Program-made: the position numbers and the translations under genes
NCBI RefSeq assembly: GCF_028583425.1
Contig: NC_072793.1
Span: forward strand, 102,781,689 to 102,845,688
From: Eublepharis macularius
Lineage: Eukaryota; Chordata; Lepidosauria; Squamata; Eublepharidae
Length of the DNA: 64,000 nucleotides
Reading direction: 5' to 3'
Shown here: positions 33,496 through 45,159 of the stretch, one piece after another
Layout of the letters: every line of letters starts with the position of its first letter
Position numbering within the stretch: position 1 is the stretch's first letter
The notes under the pieces: model-generated
Seen by the model: only the letters and a program-made list of their open reading frames with translations
Databases searched by the model: none
Told to the model about the DNA's origin: nothing

Positions 33496-34079
33496 CAGAA
33501 GGCAGTTTCAGGTGGGTAGCAGTGTTGGTCTGCAGTCGAAGAGCAAGATCCGGGTCCATTAGCACCGTAAAGATCAACCAGATTTCCAGGGTATGAGCTT
33601 CGAGAGTGAAAGCTCATACGCTAGAAATCCAATTGGTCTTTCAGGTGCTATTGAACCGGGATCTTGCTTTCCCGGGGAAAGGACGCAGAATGTCTTGCTC
33701 TCCAGACTTCTGCCAGAGAGAATGCAGCAGGGGGACACTGTAGCGTCAAGTATACTGAACCTATCACTATGCATACAAGATTCCTTCCCGTTTCTCTTGC
33801 CCATTTTACTGACACGGTTCGGTCCAGAGGCCAGGAACATGCATAAACCACGGCAAAGAAATAAAATGACGGAGCTGCAGGATTTGGGTCCAGTGGCACA
33901 AACACGATTTTCAGGGTATAAGCTTCCGAGAGTCAAAGCTCCATTCCTCAGGTATGGAAGCTTCTGGTTCTCGAAAGCTTATACCCTGAAAATCTTGTTG
34001 GTCTCTAAGGTGCCATTGGACCCAAATGCTGGTGTTCTACTGATGACCAACACGGTTACCTACCTGAAACTACCTTCTG
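33496..34079. mobile_element. Fold-back repeat cluster upstream of DUSP7 promoter
   Basis: The outer ends are inverted copies: CAGAAGGCAGTTTCAGGTGG at left and, read on the minus strand, CAGAAGGTAGTTTCAGGTAG at right. Inside are two hairpins. The first (about 33506-33665) contains GAGCTTCGAGAGTGAAAGCT. The second (about 33885-34071) contains TATAAGCTTCCGAGAGTCAA and its inverted mate TCTCGAAAGCTTATACC. Non-repeat DNA lies between them. A 177-codon frame across the cluster is a by-product. It could be a composite of two related insertions or one element with duplicated arms. No clear target duplication. Confidence 0.6.
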
Positions 34080-34140
34080 ATGAAAATATTCCTTTTGTCC
34101 AGATCGCACAGAAATTAATTAGCTGAAGTCATTTCTCAGC

Positions 34141-34764
34141 AAGCGGACTGAGAAAGCTATGCGGCGTCCCCTTTAAGGCTGGCCTACCCGCCCAGTTCGC
34201 TCCCGCCTAGGCCCCGCCTCCTCGAGCGCGACGCGCCGATCGGCTGGCGAAGCCCCTTTTTAATTGAGGCTGTCAGGCAGAGCCCGCGATGAAGCGAGTG
34301 GGAGGGCGCGGCGGCCGGAGCAGAAGCGTCAGTAACTGGAGCAAGTAGCTGCTACCTTTCCCGGGGAGGGGAGAAGAGAGGCGAAGGAGCCGCCAGCCTT
34401 GCGATCTCGCAGCGAGCGCCCTCCTCCCGGAGGTGGGGAGAAGAGCCGCGCCGGCCTCTGCCTGCTTCTCTCCCCCTCTCCGCGCCTTTGGCTCCTGCAA
34501 GTGGAAGGAAGCGTCTTTGCAGCAAGCGGGAGGAGACAGAGGAGGAGGACGCCGATCTGCTCAGCCTTTGGGATCGCTCAGCGCCGCTAGCCCCCGTTGC
34601 ATCACCCGGATCGCTTTTTAATTTTTAAAATACCGACGCGTTATTTTTTGCGCCATTTCTGCGGTTCAGCGAAGGCGGTGGGCATTTTCTCCCAGCAGCA
34701 GCGCTTGGCTTTCCGTGCGCGATCCCCTCGCACCCCCCCTTGGCCTCCTCCCGTTGCGATCCTG
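34141..34764 (+). promoter_or_regulatory. DUSP7: DUSP7 core promoter and 5' UTR
   Basis: GC boxes ACCCGCCC (near 34187) and CCCCGCC (34212-34218) lie in dense CpG sequence, followed by a TATA-like TTTTTAATTGA at 34257-34267. Transcription could therefore begin near 34285-34300, giving a 5' UTR of about 470 bp. An in-frame TAG at 34588-34590 precedes the start codon and no in-frame ATG lies between them, which supports translation from 34765. ERK-pathway phosphatase genes are typically induced by growth factors; no specific ETS or CRE site was assigned here. Confidence 0.6.
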
Positions 34765-35179
34765 ATGAAAAATCACATCTGGGGCAGCTCTCCCTGGGCT
34801 CCCATGGCTGCGGCGATGCCGTGGAAGAGCGTGGAGTGGCTGCAGGAGGAGCTGGAGACCAGCGGGGGCAGCTCGCTGCTGCTGCTCGACTGTCGCCCCC
34901 ACGAGCTGTTCGAGTCGTCGCACATCGAGACCGCCATCAACTTGGCCATCCCGGGCCTGATGCTCCGGCGCCTCAAGAAGGGCAACCTGCCCATCCGCTC
35001 CATCATCCCCAACAACGAGGACAAGGAGCGCTTCGTCAAGCGCTGCAAGGCGGACACGGTGCTGCTGTACGACGAGGCCACGGCCGAGTGGCAGCAGGAC
35101 GCGGGCGCCCCGACCTCCGTCCTCGGTCTCCTGCTGCAGAAGCTGCGCGACGACGGCTGCAAGGCCTTTTACCTGAAAG
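34765..35179 (+). CDS. DUSP7: DUSP7 exon 1: rhodanese/MAPK-binding half
   Basis: First coding exon of dual-specificity phosphatase 7, a cytoplasmic enzyme that removes phosphate from Thr and Tyr of activated ERK1/2. It starts [14 protein letters not shown], equivalent to the MKN start of mammalian DUSP7, and continues [12 protein letters not shown]. The rhodanese-like block includes [20 protein letters not shown] (about residues 37-56). The kinase-interaction arginines follow in [15 protein letters not shown] (R68, R69 and K71-K72). The exon ends [39 protein letters not shown] and SIIPN separate it from DUSP6 and DUSP9. The whole protein is 383 residues against about 419 in human, because the low-complexity N-terminus is short. 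The exon ends in phase 1 at AAAG|GTAAGC. Confidence 0.95.
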
Positions 35180-38100
35180 GTAAGCGGCGTGGGGGGGAGG
35201 ACCGCCCGCCCGGAGAGCCGGCCGCAGGATTCAGACACCCCTTTCCCCGACGGACAGCAGCAGATCGCGGGTCTTCGGCTCCCAGGCAGAGCCACTGGCT
35301 CGATTCCCGCCTAAGGTCTTCCTCCCGCCCTTCCTCTAGATCTGTAACTGCCCCCCCCCGTCCCCCTCCGCCGGCGGCTTCAGGGATCCCTTTCCGCCGC
35401 CATGCGGGCCAGATCCCCGAATCGGAGCGCTTTCTCCCCCCACTTCCTGCGCATCCATTTTCCGGTGTGTTTGTGTGTGGGGGGGCTATGGACTGCTCCT
35501 TCTAAGAAATAACCCCCCCCCATTTAAAAGGGGTATTTTCGACGTCTAAAACGCACAAGCAGGGCTCCCAAGGGGGATTATGGGGTTTGTTTGCTTTTGC
35601 CGGAGGATTATGCACTTCCCTTAATCTCCCGCTGTTGGTGTTGCCCTGTATGCCCGCGCGTGTTTTAAGGTGGAATGGTTCCATGTGCTGAGACGTTTGA
35701 CCACTGAGCTTTGGCTCTCCCCTTGCATTTTTTCCCCTTGGCCGAAAGGGGAAATTTTCCCTTGCCCTGTAAATTGTGTGGGAGGCATTATTCCCTCCTA
35801 CTTCCTTTCTTCCAGAAAAAGGAGGTCTATTCTTGTCAGATTCCTCCCTATCCGCCAATGGAGAATTGTCAGAATATAAAAAAGTATCCCTTCTGCAGTC
35901 TGGTCTGTGAGAGTTCTGTATTCGTTTCTGGCTGGCATCTCTGGCTGTATCCAATTTGTTACCACCAACCTTCAAAGAGGATCTCTGGACAACTGCCTGT
36001 TTCTGCCCCCACTCCTGTGATTACCCCCTTAATAGGATTTTGGGGAAGGGGGGAGGATGGAAGGGGAAGCCATCTAAAGCCTGGTCCACGGCCATAGCTG
36101 CATCCATTGTGGCCCACTTGCCCCACATTCATTCTTACTACATATGTTGCTGCCTGGAAGCAGGATGGGAATATAGATCCTTTGGGGCTTGTCTGTCATC
36201 CTTAAAACCCCAATCCTGTTGGTAACTAGTCTGCAGATCCAGGTGCTTGGGTAGACCTTGAGAGATTGGCATCTGGCTGGCCTTGCCTTTGGCTAAGAGG
36301 TTGTGCTAGATGACCTCTCTGGTCCATTCTGATTCTGTGATTCCTTTCAGATCTCTGAATGAAATGCATTTGAATGGAGGTCTTAATTGATTAAATTCAG
36401 AGCTGCAATGGTTTTCTTTCAAAGGGCATTGCTGTGAGTGAGGATCCTAGGAGAGCAAAGATAAGACTTGCTCTCCTCACACACACCAACCGCTCTGGTC
36501 ACTGGGTGGCAGGGTTGAGACAGAAATAGCAGACAACAGAGAATCAAAAGGATCCCTTTCAATAAAATCTTTAAAAAAAAAAACCACCATGGGATTTCCG
36601 TAGTGGAGGGAGGAGCAAGGGTTTTGATCAGTGTATGGGGTGGAGAGGAAGGATCAAATTGTTCCTATCTAGGATCTTTTCTTGTCTACTATTGACTTTT
36701 TAGTAGTTGTATTAAAGCTACCCTATTAGTTTCTTGAGTGATTCTTGACTGAGTGTACTGTCCAGCTTTTTCATTCTTCGGTTTATTTTTTTTTTACTAC
36801 TTGTAAAGTGTAGCATTTAACCTTAATTTCATAGTTAATCTCTCTAACTCTCCCCTCCCTCCCCCTGCAGTTGATAAATTATATGTAACAGAAGAAAAAA
36901 GGCGTTAAAGCTGCTGCTTTTCTCTCCCTTCTCTTTTCTGGGGCCTCAGTGGGAAATGTTTCCAATTAAAATTCCAAAATGGCTTCTCTATATTGTCTTT
37001 CTCTTTGAGGAGAGAAAAAAAGGGAACCTGTTTTTTTCTTCATGAATGGATATGGCAGGGGCTGTGTACTCTGTTCAGTGACCTTACTGCAACTATGCCA
37101 TTCTTCTTAAATTTCCAGGCGATTTTTATAATAGCAGTGTTTATCAGATTTAGATAATGATGGTTAAATGCCCATTAATGTACATTAAGGCAAAAGTAAA
37201 TTTCACTTTTTCTAATTGCTAAATCAAATGAGCCATCAAAAATGAATAATTAGGAGGGGGAATTGTTTCTATTGTTGGTTGCATGTCAGCAAAGCCTTGA
37301 ATTTGCTTAACCTTAAAGCAGATGCCTCCCCAAACAGACAGGCTTTTCAAAAAAAGCTGGCAGTTGTGATCTTGTAGCTAATATAGTCCAGTACTTAAAG
37401 ATTCTGATTCTACAATTGGATCTTCAGTTGTCCCATTCTGTTATCCTGCTCTCCAGAATTATGTTGTCTTACTGCCCAGCATGTGTTATCTCTGCAAGTA
37501 GCTCAAATATATTTATCTGTGAGATTCTTTGAAGTGTTTAGTTCTTTTCAGGATACCTGTTGCCCTCTCAAGTGCCAAACCGATCCTCACTCAGCAGTTT
37601 CCCTTTCTGAAATGTGGCAGTGGCTTTTGCCAGTTATATGTCTGTTACCGGCACAGACACCCTGCTAGGAAGAAATAAAAGATAGCCATGTCTCACTATC
37701 AGTATTTTTCTCAAATTAAGCTTGTATAACATGTCAAGTCTGTGACTATGGGGTCTTGTTTCAGAAGCAGGTAATCAAACCATCTCACTCAGCACTGAAG
37801 CCTCCAGTGCTGAGTGAGATGGTAAATTGTCTCTGGGCTATATCACTTCAGCTTGTGGGGTAGTGGTGATACTGTATATTGTACGATCAAAGGTTTCTCT
37901 GTACCCCAAATTCGATATACTTAGAAAACTAAATAATGAGGTGAAAGGTTCTAGCCACTTCTTCTTCTTCTTGAAATGCTAACCTTATTTTTTTGTATGG
38001 AGGAACATTCAGTGAAGTAAGCCTCTATCTGCAGTTTGAAGTAGTGCAGCCCAGACTGGGGTTTACCACATTGGGTGGGAACTAGACCTGAGTGGGACAG

Positions 38101-38526
38101 AAAGAAGGGGGAGTCCTGCAGTGCAGACTGAGTGTGATCAATATCATCAACATTCACTTGAAGTTCTTTCTTTATTGGCACTGCTGAGTTTGCCAACTTT
38201 TGCTCTTCTGCCTTTAACAATATTTTATCATCTGCAGAGCAATGGTTATCTTCATGCTGTAAAAGGCATGACCCAGCAAGAGACACCTATCAAGCCACCG
38301 TTCAAAGGGCAATAGTAGGGTAGACCTGTGTTTTGGGTCAGTTGGCAACCTAAACTGCTGTTGAAGAGGAAACATGAAAGAAAGGGGTCTTAAGGGAAAA
38401 AATTCACCCCACTGATTCTGTCAGTCTTATTGAAAATGTGAAGTTCCCTTGGTAATAAGCATTTAGTTATTTGTAGCATTCAAATAAATTCATGACAGTA
38501 AAGGTATTTTCTATTTGCTTTCATAG
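35180..38526 (+). other. DUSP7: DUSP7 intron 1
   Basis: A 3.3-kb GT-AG intron (GTAAGC ... TTTCATAG). The first 300 bp still belong to the CpG island. A probable CR1 3' tail (GTGCTAGATGACCTCTCTGG then ATTCTGTGATTC) lies near 36305-36350, and a perfect short hairpin lies at 37779-37823. No alternative exon was recognised. Confidence 0.85.
37779..37823. repeat. Perfect 19-bp hairpin in DUSP7 intron 1
   Basis: ACCATCTCACTCAGCACTG (37779-37797), a 7-base loop, and its exact reverse complement (37805-37823). Arms are 19 of 19. It is shorter than a normal microRNA precursor, and the flanks do not extend the pairing. It could be an isolated fold-back footprint, a recent inverted duplication, or an RNA structure in the intron. 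Confidence 0.85.
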
Positions 38527-38955
38527 GTGGATTCAACAAGTTTCAGACAGAATTCTCAGAGCATTGTGAAACCAGTCTTGACACTTCTTCTCCCACCAAC
38601 TCTCCTCCTTCATCGGTTCTTGGTCTGGGCGGGCTGAGGATAAGCTCTGATTGTTCCGATGGGGAATCTGATCGGGAACCAAGCAGTGCCACAGAATCCG
38701 ATGGGAGCCCCATCCCAAACAACCAGCCTGCCTTCCCTGTCCAGATTCTCCCTTATTTGTATCTGGGCTGTGCCAAAGATTCCAGCAACCTGGATGTCTT
38801 GGGCAAGTATGGCATCAAGTACATCCTGAATGTTACTCCCAACCTTCCCAACATGTTTGAGCACGACGGAGAATTCAAGTACAAACAGATTCCCATCTCG
38901 GATCACTGGAGTCAGAATCTCTCCCAATTCTTTCCTGAGGCCATCGCTTTCATTG
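38527..38955 (+). CDS. DUSP7: DUSP7 exon 2: linker and start of the phosphatase domain
   Basis: Residues 139-281. After [18 protein letters not shown] comes a Ser/Pro-rich linker ([11 protein letters not shown]) and [19 protein letters not shown], the same arrangement as in other DUSP7 proteins. The dual-specificity domain begins [20 protein letters not shown], with [10 protein letters not shown] and [19 protein letters not shown]264 of SDHW is the expected general acid. It is bounded by TTTCATAG| and |GTAGGT splice sites. The codon phase (1) is preserved at both ends, so the exon is a multiple of three. Confidence 0.96.
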
Positions 38956-39904
38956 GTAGGTGTTGGACATCCTGTTCTTGACGGAACAGCCCCTTTAGCA
39001 ATCAGTAATTTTCCATAACTAGTCTAGAGACTTCTGTAACTGTTCCTTCCATCTACCTTTGGTGAATTAATGTGTCCAGTTTTACACCTCCCAACTCTGG
39101 TACCTACTGAATGTGCCAGCAGTGGGCAATCAGGTGTAACCAGATTGGCCTATACATCAGATGATTTAATTGGAACAAAGATCACATCCAATAATCCCTC
39201 TGGGGATTCGCTGCACGTGGTAGATCTAGAGATAGGATTGTGTATGGTCATTGGTTTTGGTTACATCTGCTATGCATTATGGATGTATTTCCCTTTTATA
39301 TTTGCAGTAAAAATAAGCTAAGCGTCAGAATCTTAACTTTTGATTCACAGATTACTTTAGTTGGTGCTTAGATAGCCTGTTGTGTAATTGGCATAAGGAA
39401 TCTGCCTATATGACCTTGTTCCTCCTAAACCACTATCCCAATATATTATATAAGTTTTAACTATGGAAGTAGTGTCCAATTGGTTCTCTGGAGAGGCATC
39501 ATATACATTTTCTAAATAAAATTGTGAGACAGTATACTTGTCTGTGATTTAGGAAGTGGGTAAAGCTGTCATTTCAAATGTTCTTCCTCCAGACAACCGT
39601 TTCAACATTGATTTGTCTGGCAGGGAACTCCTTAGTATCTGCTGTGGTCCCCTTGTCTGATGCTAAAGATTCTGGGTCATATTCATACAATTGATGTGGG
39701 ACACTGACCAGGTCTTTGGGGCCTAACCATCATCTTGTGTCAACTGAGAGTATGACCACACATCAGGTCTTCACCTATAGCTGCAAATAGCAGTAGAAGA
39801 TCTGTGTTAGGCAGCAAGCTCTTTTGCTGGGAAGATTATCTACTATTACTGATCTTCTCATTAAGAAAACACAGGATTTTCTAGAACAGTTTGAAAAGTG
39901 TGTG

Positions 39905-40115
39905 TGTGTTATGTGCTGTCAAATTGCTTCTGACTTTTGGCAAGCCTATGAATGAAAGATCTCCCAAACATCCTAGCATTAACAGACTTGCTCAGATCTT
40001 GCAAAGTGGAGGCAGTGGCTTCCTTTACCGAGTTAAACCGTTTCATTTTTGATCTTCCTCTTTTCGTAATACATTCAACTTTTCCTAGCATTACTGACTT
40101 TTCCAGTGAGTCTTG
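39905..40115 (+). repeat. Bov-B/RTE-like degraded repeat
   Basis: The order of blocks GTGCTGTCAAATTGCTTCTG, AGCCTATGAATGAAAGATC, AACAGACTTGCTCAGATCTT and TTTTCCAGTGAGTCTTGCC fits a common squamate repeat related to the Bov-B 3' region. It is too diverged for a firm family name. Confidence 0.4.
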
Positions 40116-40636
40116 CCTTGAAAATTATTGATATAAAATAGTGTAGGGTTGCCCTACACCTGCATGCATGCTGTTATATTACTAGATGCAGAACCGTGTT
40201 GGATCTGCATGTGATGGTGCATTCACCCACGCAGGTTATCTCAGCACTAAATGTACCAAATGATGAATATGCATGTGTGAACCAACTTACAGACTTGGTG
40301 GATGTCATCAAGGCTGCTTATTGCAGTTTGGAGATAAAATCCTTGTGCTGATCATCTAAAAGTGAATTGAGAATCTTCCTGTGTCTAAATGGTAGCTTCA
40401 TAGTGTCACTTTAGCTTTCAAAAATTATTTTGTGATACAGAAATATAGCTGATGGCCAGTACTTTAAAAAAATGCAGTGGTTTTTGTATCTGCTTTCAAA
40501 TGTGTTGCGTCCAAAAGATGTCCTCTTTGTTTTACATTGGAGGTTAGGGGGAAAGCACACATGGTAGGTTGGGTCTTCTCTTCTTTGTGCATACTTGACT
40601 AGATAGGTTAGCTCTGTTATAGCAGAATAATCAAGC

Positions 40637-40895
40637 ATCATCATCATCATAACATTCGATTTATATACCGCCCTTCAGGACAACTTAATGCCCACTCAGA
40701 GCAGTTTACAAAGTATGTCATTATTATCCCCACAACAAAACACCCTATAAGTTGGGGGGGGGGGGCTGAGAGAGCTCCAGAGAGCTGTGACTAGCCCAAG
40801 GTCACCCAGCTGGCTTCAAGTGGAGGAGTGGGAAATCAAACCCAGCTCTCCATATTAGAGTCCCACGCTCTTAACCACTACACCAAACTGGCTCT
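40637..40895 (-). mobile_element. tRNA-derived SINE, antisense, in DUSP7 intron 2
   Basis: On the minus strand it begins AGAGCCAGTTTGGTGTAGTG, a tRNA-like head. A box-B-like GGGTTTGATTTCC follows, then the body CCAGCTGGGTGACCTTGGGC and the tail AAGTTGTCCTGAAGGGCGG, ending in (ATG)n. It is the same family as the plus-strand copy at 52001-52262. The head, body and tail match the Sauria-type SINEs of squamates, which use a LINE partner. Confidence 0.8.
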
Positions 40896-41177
40896 CCCCA
40901 TTTGTTAGCATTTAATGCTTAGGATCCCCCCATTTGTTAGCAGTACTGGTAAGTGTATAGAATGTGCACTCCTGATAAACTTGGGAAATACACATAGTAT
41001 GGTATAATTGACTCATAATGTGGCACATATATTAGCCACAGCTCTGTTCACTGTTGTAGAGAAACTAGGCAAATGTTGACGTGCCTGGACACACCAAAAA
41101 ATATGGCTACATCAAAGTTGCTAATGTTGCTTGCAGTGTCATTCCTTTTTCTAGATAGCTTTCCTGTTGTAAACTAT

Positions 41178-41389
41178 GGCCATTTTCACACGTGCCCTGA
41201 GAGATCGCACAAACTCATGGCATGAAGCATCTTCCTAGCATGATCTCCCAGCACGATCCCCTTTAATGGCCCGATGACATCAGAAAAAGCGCCATTAAAC
41301 GGGATCCTGCCGGGAAATCGTGCTAGGAAGACACTTTTATGCCGTGAGTTTTGTGCGATCTTCCGGGTGCGTGGCCATGTGAAACGGCC
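41178..41389. mobile_element. Palindromic GGCC-ended MITE (copy D)
   Basis: It starts GGCCATTTTCACACG and ends CATGTGAAACGGCC, with TAT on both flanks (41175-41177 and 41390-41392). The arms pair along most of its 212 bp (AGATCGCACAAACTCATGGC against GCCGTGAGTTTTGTGCGATC). The termini resemble copies A-C but the interior is different. Confidence 0.83.
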
Positions 41390-42770
41390 TATCACTTTAG
41401 GCGGGGGGGGGGGGGGGAGGCAAGCTGATGTCCAGATGTATTTAGACTTATACTACTACAGATTTTAAAAATCTTTAAGATCTGTCTCTTCAATTGCATT
41501 GATGTTATTGGAACTTGTTTTTGCTTCAAGGCTTGCTGCTAAAGTATGGTATTGAAACACTGCATTCAGTCAAAAACATCCTTCTGTGAAAACCACACTT
41601 CATGCTTTTGGTTTTTATGACAGGAAATTATTACCTCATTCATTCACTATAAAACCCAAGTTTGAAAGAAAAAGCACCTGTGTTCAAAGAGAACACCAGA
41701 AGCCTCAGAGAAACTAGTTAGAGAAATGACCATGCTTGCTTAGAGACTTGTGCAGTGCTGTGGTATAAGAAGTTAAGTGAGTTCATTCTGTGTTTCCCTT
41801 TTTCATCAGCTATCTGTAGCTTATGAATTTCCGCTGCTACTAAAAGAACAAGATGCAATCTTATACAGAGTTAGTACAAAGTGGTTTCACACTGGAGCAT
41901 AGGATTGTACTGCCCGATAGCAGGTCACCAAGACCTCAGCTTGTGTCTGAAATTAGCCGCGTTGACCTCGATGGAATGTACTTATGAGTGCTTTTGCTTA
42001 CAGTTGTGGCCTTTGTCACTTGGGTCACGGTATTAGTTTACTTAAGTAGGGCTAAGATCAGGTAAAGGTGTGAAGAATGGGTCCTCAATCTCCACTGTCA
42101 ATTACATGTAGATGGTCCTTGGCAGTGCTTTCAGCCTATGAAAATATGTTGCTTTGGTCATTCGAATGCAATTTGCCTGCCTTGCTTGCCCTTATATGCT
42201 TGAGTGTTTGTATTAAACAATGGAAATTTTGTGTGGTAAGATGTAATCGGCTTTAGCAAACTTCAGCTCCCATGTGAAGCTGACTTTTGTGTTCAGAAAA
42301 TATGAGGGCTCTCCAAAAGCTGGCAAACGTGGCCATTGTAGCAAAGTCTTGGCTACTAACCAGAGTGTTGCTTAATACTAAACAGTGATGAATCTGGAGA
42401 ACACTGAACTGCCATCTTAAGAAGATTCAAGGATTACAAGTCTGAAGTCGTCCCTCACACTTATTTCTTTATCTTTTCCACTTACTTCCTAATGCAGAAA
42501 GATGATGTAAGATTTAAAGAATTTATATTTATAAACTGTCGTTGTACAGGGTTGGCTGCCACTATTGACTCAACATATGAAACTTGCAGATAGCATTTAG
42601 TTGTAATGGTAATTGAGTAGTTGTGTGTGATATATGGATGAGGCTTAGTTTAGTCATTTTGCAGCCTTTGACCTGAAAAGGTGGGTGCAGGTTTCCAATG
42701 AACCCTGTGCCAGCTATCGAGGTGGCTTCTTTGTCACAGAATGTTAACCCTCTATCTCTTCTCATTTCAG

Positions 42771-43078
42771 ATGAGGCCCGTTCCAAGAAATGTGGTATCC
42801 TTGTTCACTGCCTTGCCGGCATCAGCAGGTCTGTAACAGTAACTGTTGCCTACTTAATGCAAAAGCTCAACTTGTCTCTGAATGATGCCTATGATTTTGT
42901 GAAAAGGAAAAAGTCTAATATCTCCCCAAACTTTAACTTCATGGGTCAACTCCTGGACTTCGAAAGGACTTTGGGACTCAACAGCCCATGTGATAACCGC
43001 TCCCCCAGTGAGCAGCTTTACTTCTCCACCCCTACTAATCACAACTTGTTTCAGCTGAACACTTTGGAATCCACATGA
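42771..43078 (+). CDS. DUSP7: DUSP7 exon 3: catalytic loop and C-terminus
   Basis: Residues 282-383 and the TGA stop. It contains the signature [19 protein letters not shown], with catalytic C295 and R301 in the CX5R loop. [20 protein letters not shown] and the conserved tail [17 protein letters not shown] follow. It ends [22 protein letters not shown], diagnostic of DUSP7 rather than DUSP6. The acceptor is TTTCAG|AT, completing the Asp codon begun in exon 2. All catalytic residues (D264, C295, R301) are present, so the enzyme should be active. Confidence 0.97.
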
Positions 43079-45155
43079 AGGGGATTTGTCTTGGGGGCAT
43101 CCTGAGCCTTGAATAGCTTCACTTGAGCATTTCAAATTCATTAAAGGAAAAAAAAGTCTTTCCGGTCAGCCTTGAAAGAACTGGTTTCTCCAAGCAGAGC
43201 TGTTTGGTTGCTGCTTTACTGAAGAGGCTTGTGCCGTTTATTAGTATTCTGATGCTAATCCAAATGGGTTCAGAGGAGTTACCTTATCAGAGTTATTTAA
43301 TGTGAGGGATGGCCTGGCATTCTGATCGCAGCTGTTACTGGCAATAACTGCTTTCCTGAGTGTGTAGAGACTGGCGCAGTACACACCACACATGCACACT
43401 ACACTTGCATGCAAACACTGCTTGTGTGTGTGTTAACAGAGTGGAAAGCAAAGGAGACTTTATGCACTTGGCAACCTTGACCAATAAGTGTTGGCCTGAG
43501 ACTGTTGTTTTAAAAACCCAGTTTACTTTTTTAAAAGGAGATAATCTTTACTCTTTCTTGGGTTCAAACTCTTTTTAAATGTATACGTTCCTGACTGTTT
43601 GTACAGACAAGGTTGCGAAACCAGTATTTTATTCTGTTACTGTTCAATTCATGTTTTTTAGATAAAGGAGAAGAATCAAATGTTTCTATTGACCAAATGC
43701 ATTTTGCACACTTTGTAAAGCCTTGATTATATACTGGCATGTTACTGGGTACTGGGAGTGAGCAAGACAGACACCTGCTGCTACTGTTGGCACCTGGGTG
43801 GAGTTTTCATTACCTGTGAGGGCCAGTTGGTGATAACGCCCCCTCTACCATGCCCACATTCACAATCTCTTCTGCACTGAATCAGCCAAGGTGACTAACT
43901 GCCAATGTGCATTTTTAAACACCACCTTTGCCAAAAACAAGCAAGTCCACACCCCTACCCTGTACCAGCTGCCACTCTGTTTGGTGTTACTTGAGATTGC
44001 ACCTCACCTAACCTCCACCCAGAGCTGGCAGAAGCATGTTTAAGGCTCTCAGCTGCTCTGTGCAGCCTGTTACGACTGTTAACGTCACCCAGCTGGCCTG
44101 AAATCATTCCAGCTTCCGAAGCAATGAAAATCTTTTCAACAATGTTGGCATTTCTCTGGCGCTCTTGACTCTTCTGTGGAGGGAGGAGCAGTGTGGAGGT
44201 GAGGCCAGGCAGCCAATGATCCTGCTGTTTAAGTAGGCTTGTGCGGAGCCAAGGCTCTTCTGACGCAGAACCAGAGGATGTTGCTTATGAACCACAGGAG
44301 GGCACGGGATTGTGCTGTTGAAAAAAGATGGTGGTGGGTGGGGAAGCGGGGGAGATCTAAAAGCCACTGGAACTTTCTGGTGAATTTTCTTTTTCTGGGT
44401 AACTTCTTTGCTGTGCCTTCTACAACAAGAAGACTTGTTTATATTTCTCACTAATGTATGGGAAAATACATCTTGTATTATACTGGAAGAGGGAGAAGTG
44501 GTGCTTACATTTTTTTTCAGGAGGGCCGAAGAGACAAGGAAAAATTGTATTGGCTTCAGGGTAGTCCCTCCTTTTTCCCGCCTCCCTTTCCACTTTCACT
44601 CTCAAAGTAACTTAAAGCCACGGATTTTTTTCCTAAATATTCAGTTTTATACTTTTTCAACAAATAAAAAACTATCTTTGTGTGAAAGAATGTTTAATGC
44701 TGTCGCATCAAGAAATTGTGGTGTGTTTTTGTTAAATATTCATTCCAGAATATTGGAATGATCTTTTTTTGTTTGTTTGTTCATTTGTTCCTATTTTTTT
44801 AAACGTAATAACGTTGGATTTGTTGGGGTCATTAGGGCAAGAGGAGTGGCGCACTAAGTGTGGATGAGCAAGCAAGTGGAGATTCTCTTTAACTGCATCT
44901 TACCTCAAGGAGGCATTTTTTTTTCAGGGATTTAGACTGTGCATCTGTATCTTGTTAAGCTGGTTTGTATAAAGGCTTCCTGTGCCAATGGCGGTCTTCA
45001 TTAAGATGCATCCTCTTTGTATAAATGAGAGTTTGTTAGTGAGGGACAGCTTTGCTTTCTATGTTATGAAGGAAAAATAAGTGACCCTATGTATCCTGAA
45101 CCCAATATTGGGATTCTGTTTATATTGCAAATAAATATTATTTTTTCTTTAAAAC
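43079..45155 (+). other. DUSP7: DUSP7 3' UTR
   Basis: About 2.1 kb from the stop codon to the proposed cleavage site, without a further open exon. It is long and moderately AT-rich, as in many MAP kinase phosphatase mRNAs. Short (TG)n/(CA)n-like patches occur near 43380-43435. The end is inferred from the poly(A) signal and is not directly seen. Confidence 0.6.
45130..45135 (+). terminator. DUSP7: Probable DUSP7 poly(A) signal
   Basis: AATAAA at 45130-45135 with a T/GT-rich stretch 25-60 bases later (TTTCTGTGTTTCAG), the usual arrangement around a cleavage site near 45155. A second AATAAA at 45366-45371 is a possible alternative site. Confidence 0.6.
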
Positions 45156-45159
45156 CATG

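Larger units (their letters stand above)
38956..42770 (+). other. DUSP7: DUSP7 intron 2
   Basis: A 3.8-kb GT-AG intron (GTAGGT ... CTCATTTCAG). It contains a Bov-B-like fragment, an antisense tRNA-derived SINE and a palindromic GGCC MITE (listed separately), plus a G-run near 41402-41418. No further exon is seen. Confidence 0.85.

Noticed and set aside
33593-34126. 177-codon plus-strand frame upstream of DUSP7
   Set aside because: It runs through the fold-back repeat cluster; its peptide follows the palindromic arms and has no family resemblance.
34666-35295. 209-codon minus-strand frame and 147-codon plus frame over DUSP7 exon 1
   Set aside because: Shadows of the GC-rich exon in other frames; low-complexity composition and no independent motif.
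37779-37823. MicroRNA precursor
   Set aside because: A stem of only 19 bp with no lower stem is too short for normal processing; reported as a hairpin instead.
41402-41418. G-run as a possible G-quadruplex regulator in intron 2
   Set aside because: A plain homopolymer; nothing links it to DUSP7 control and its length may be a sequencing or assembly effect.
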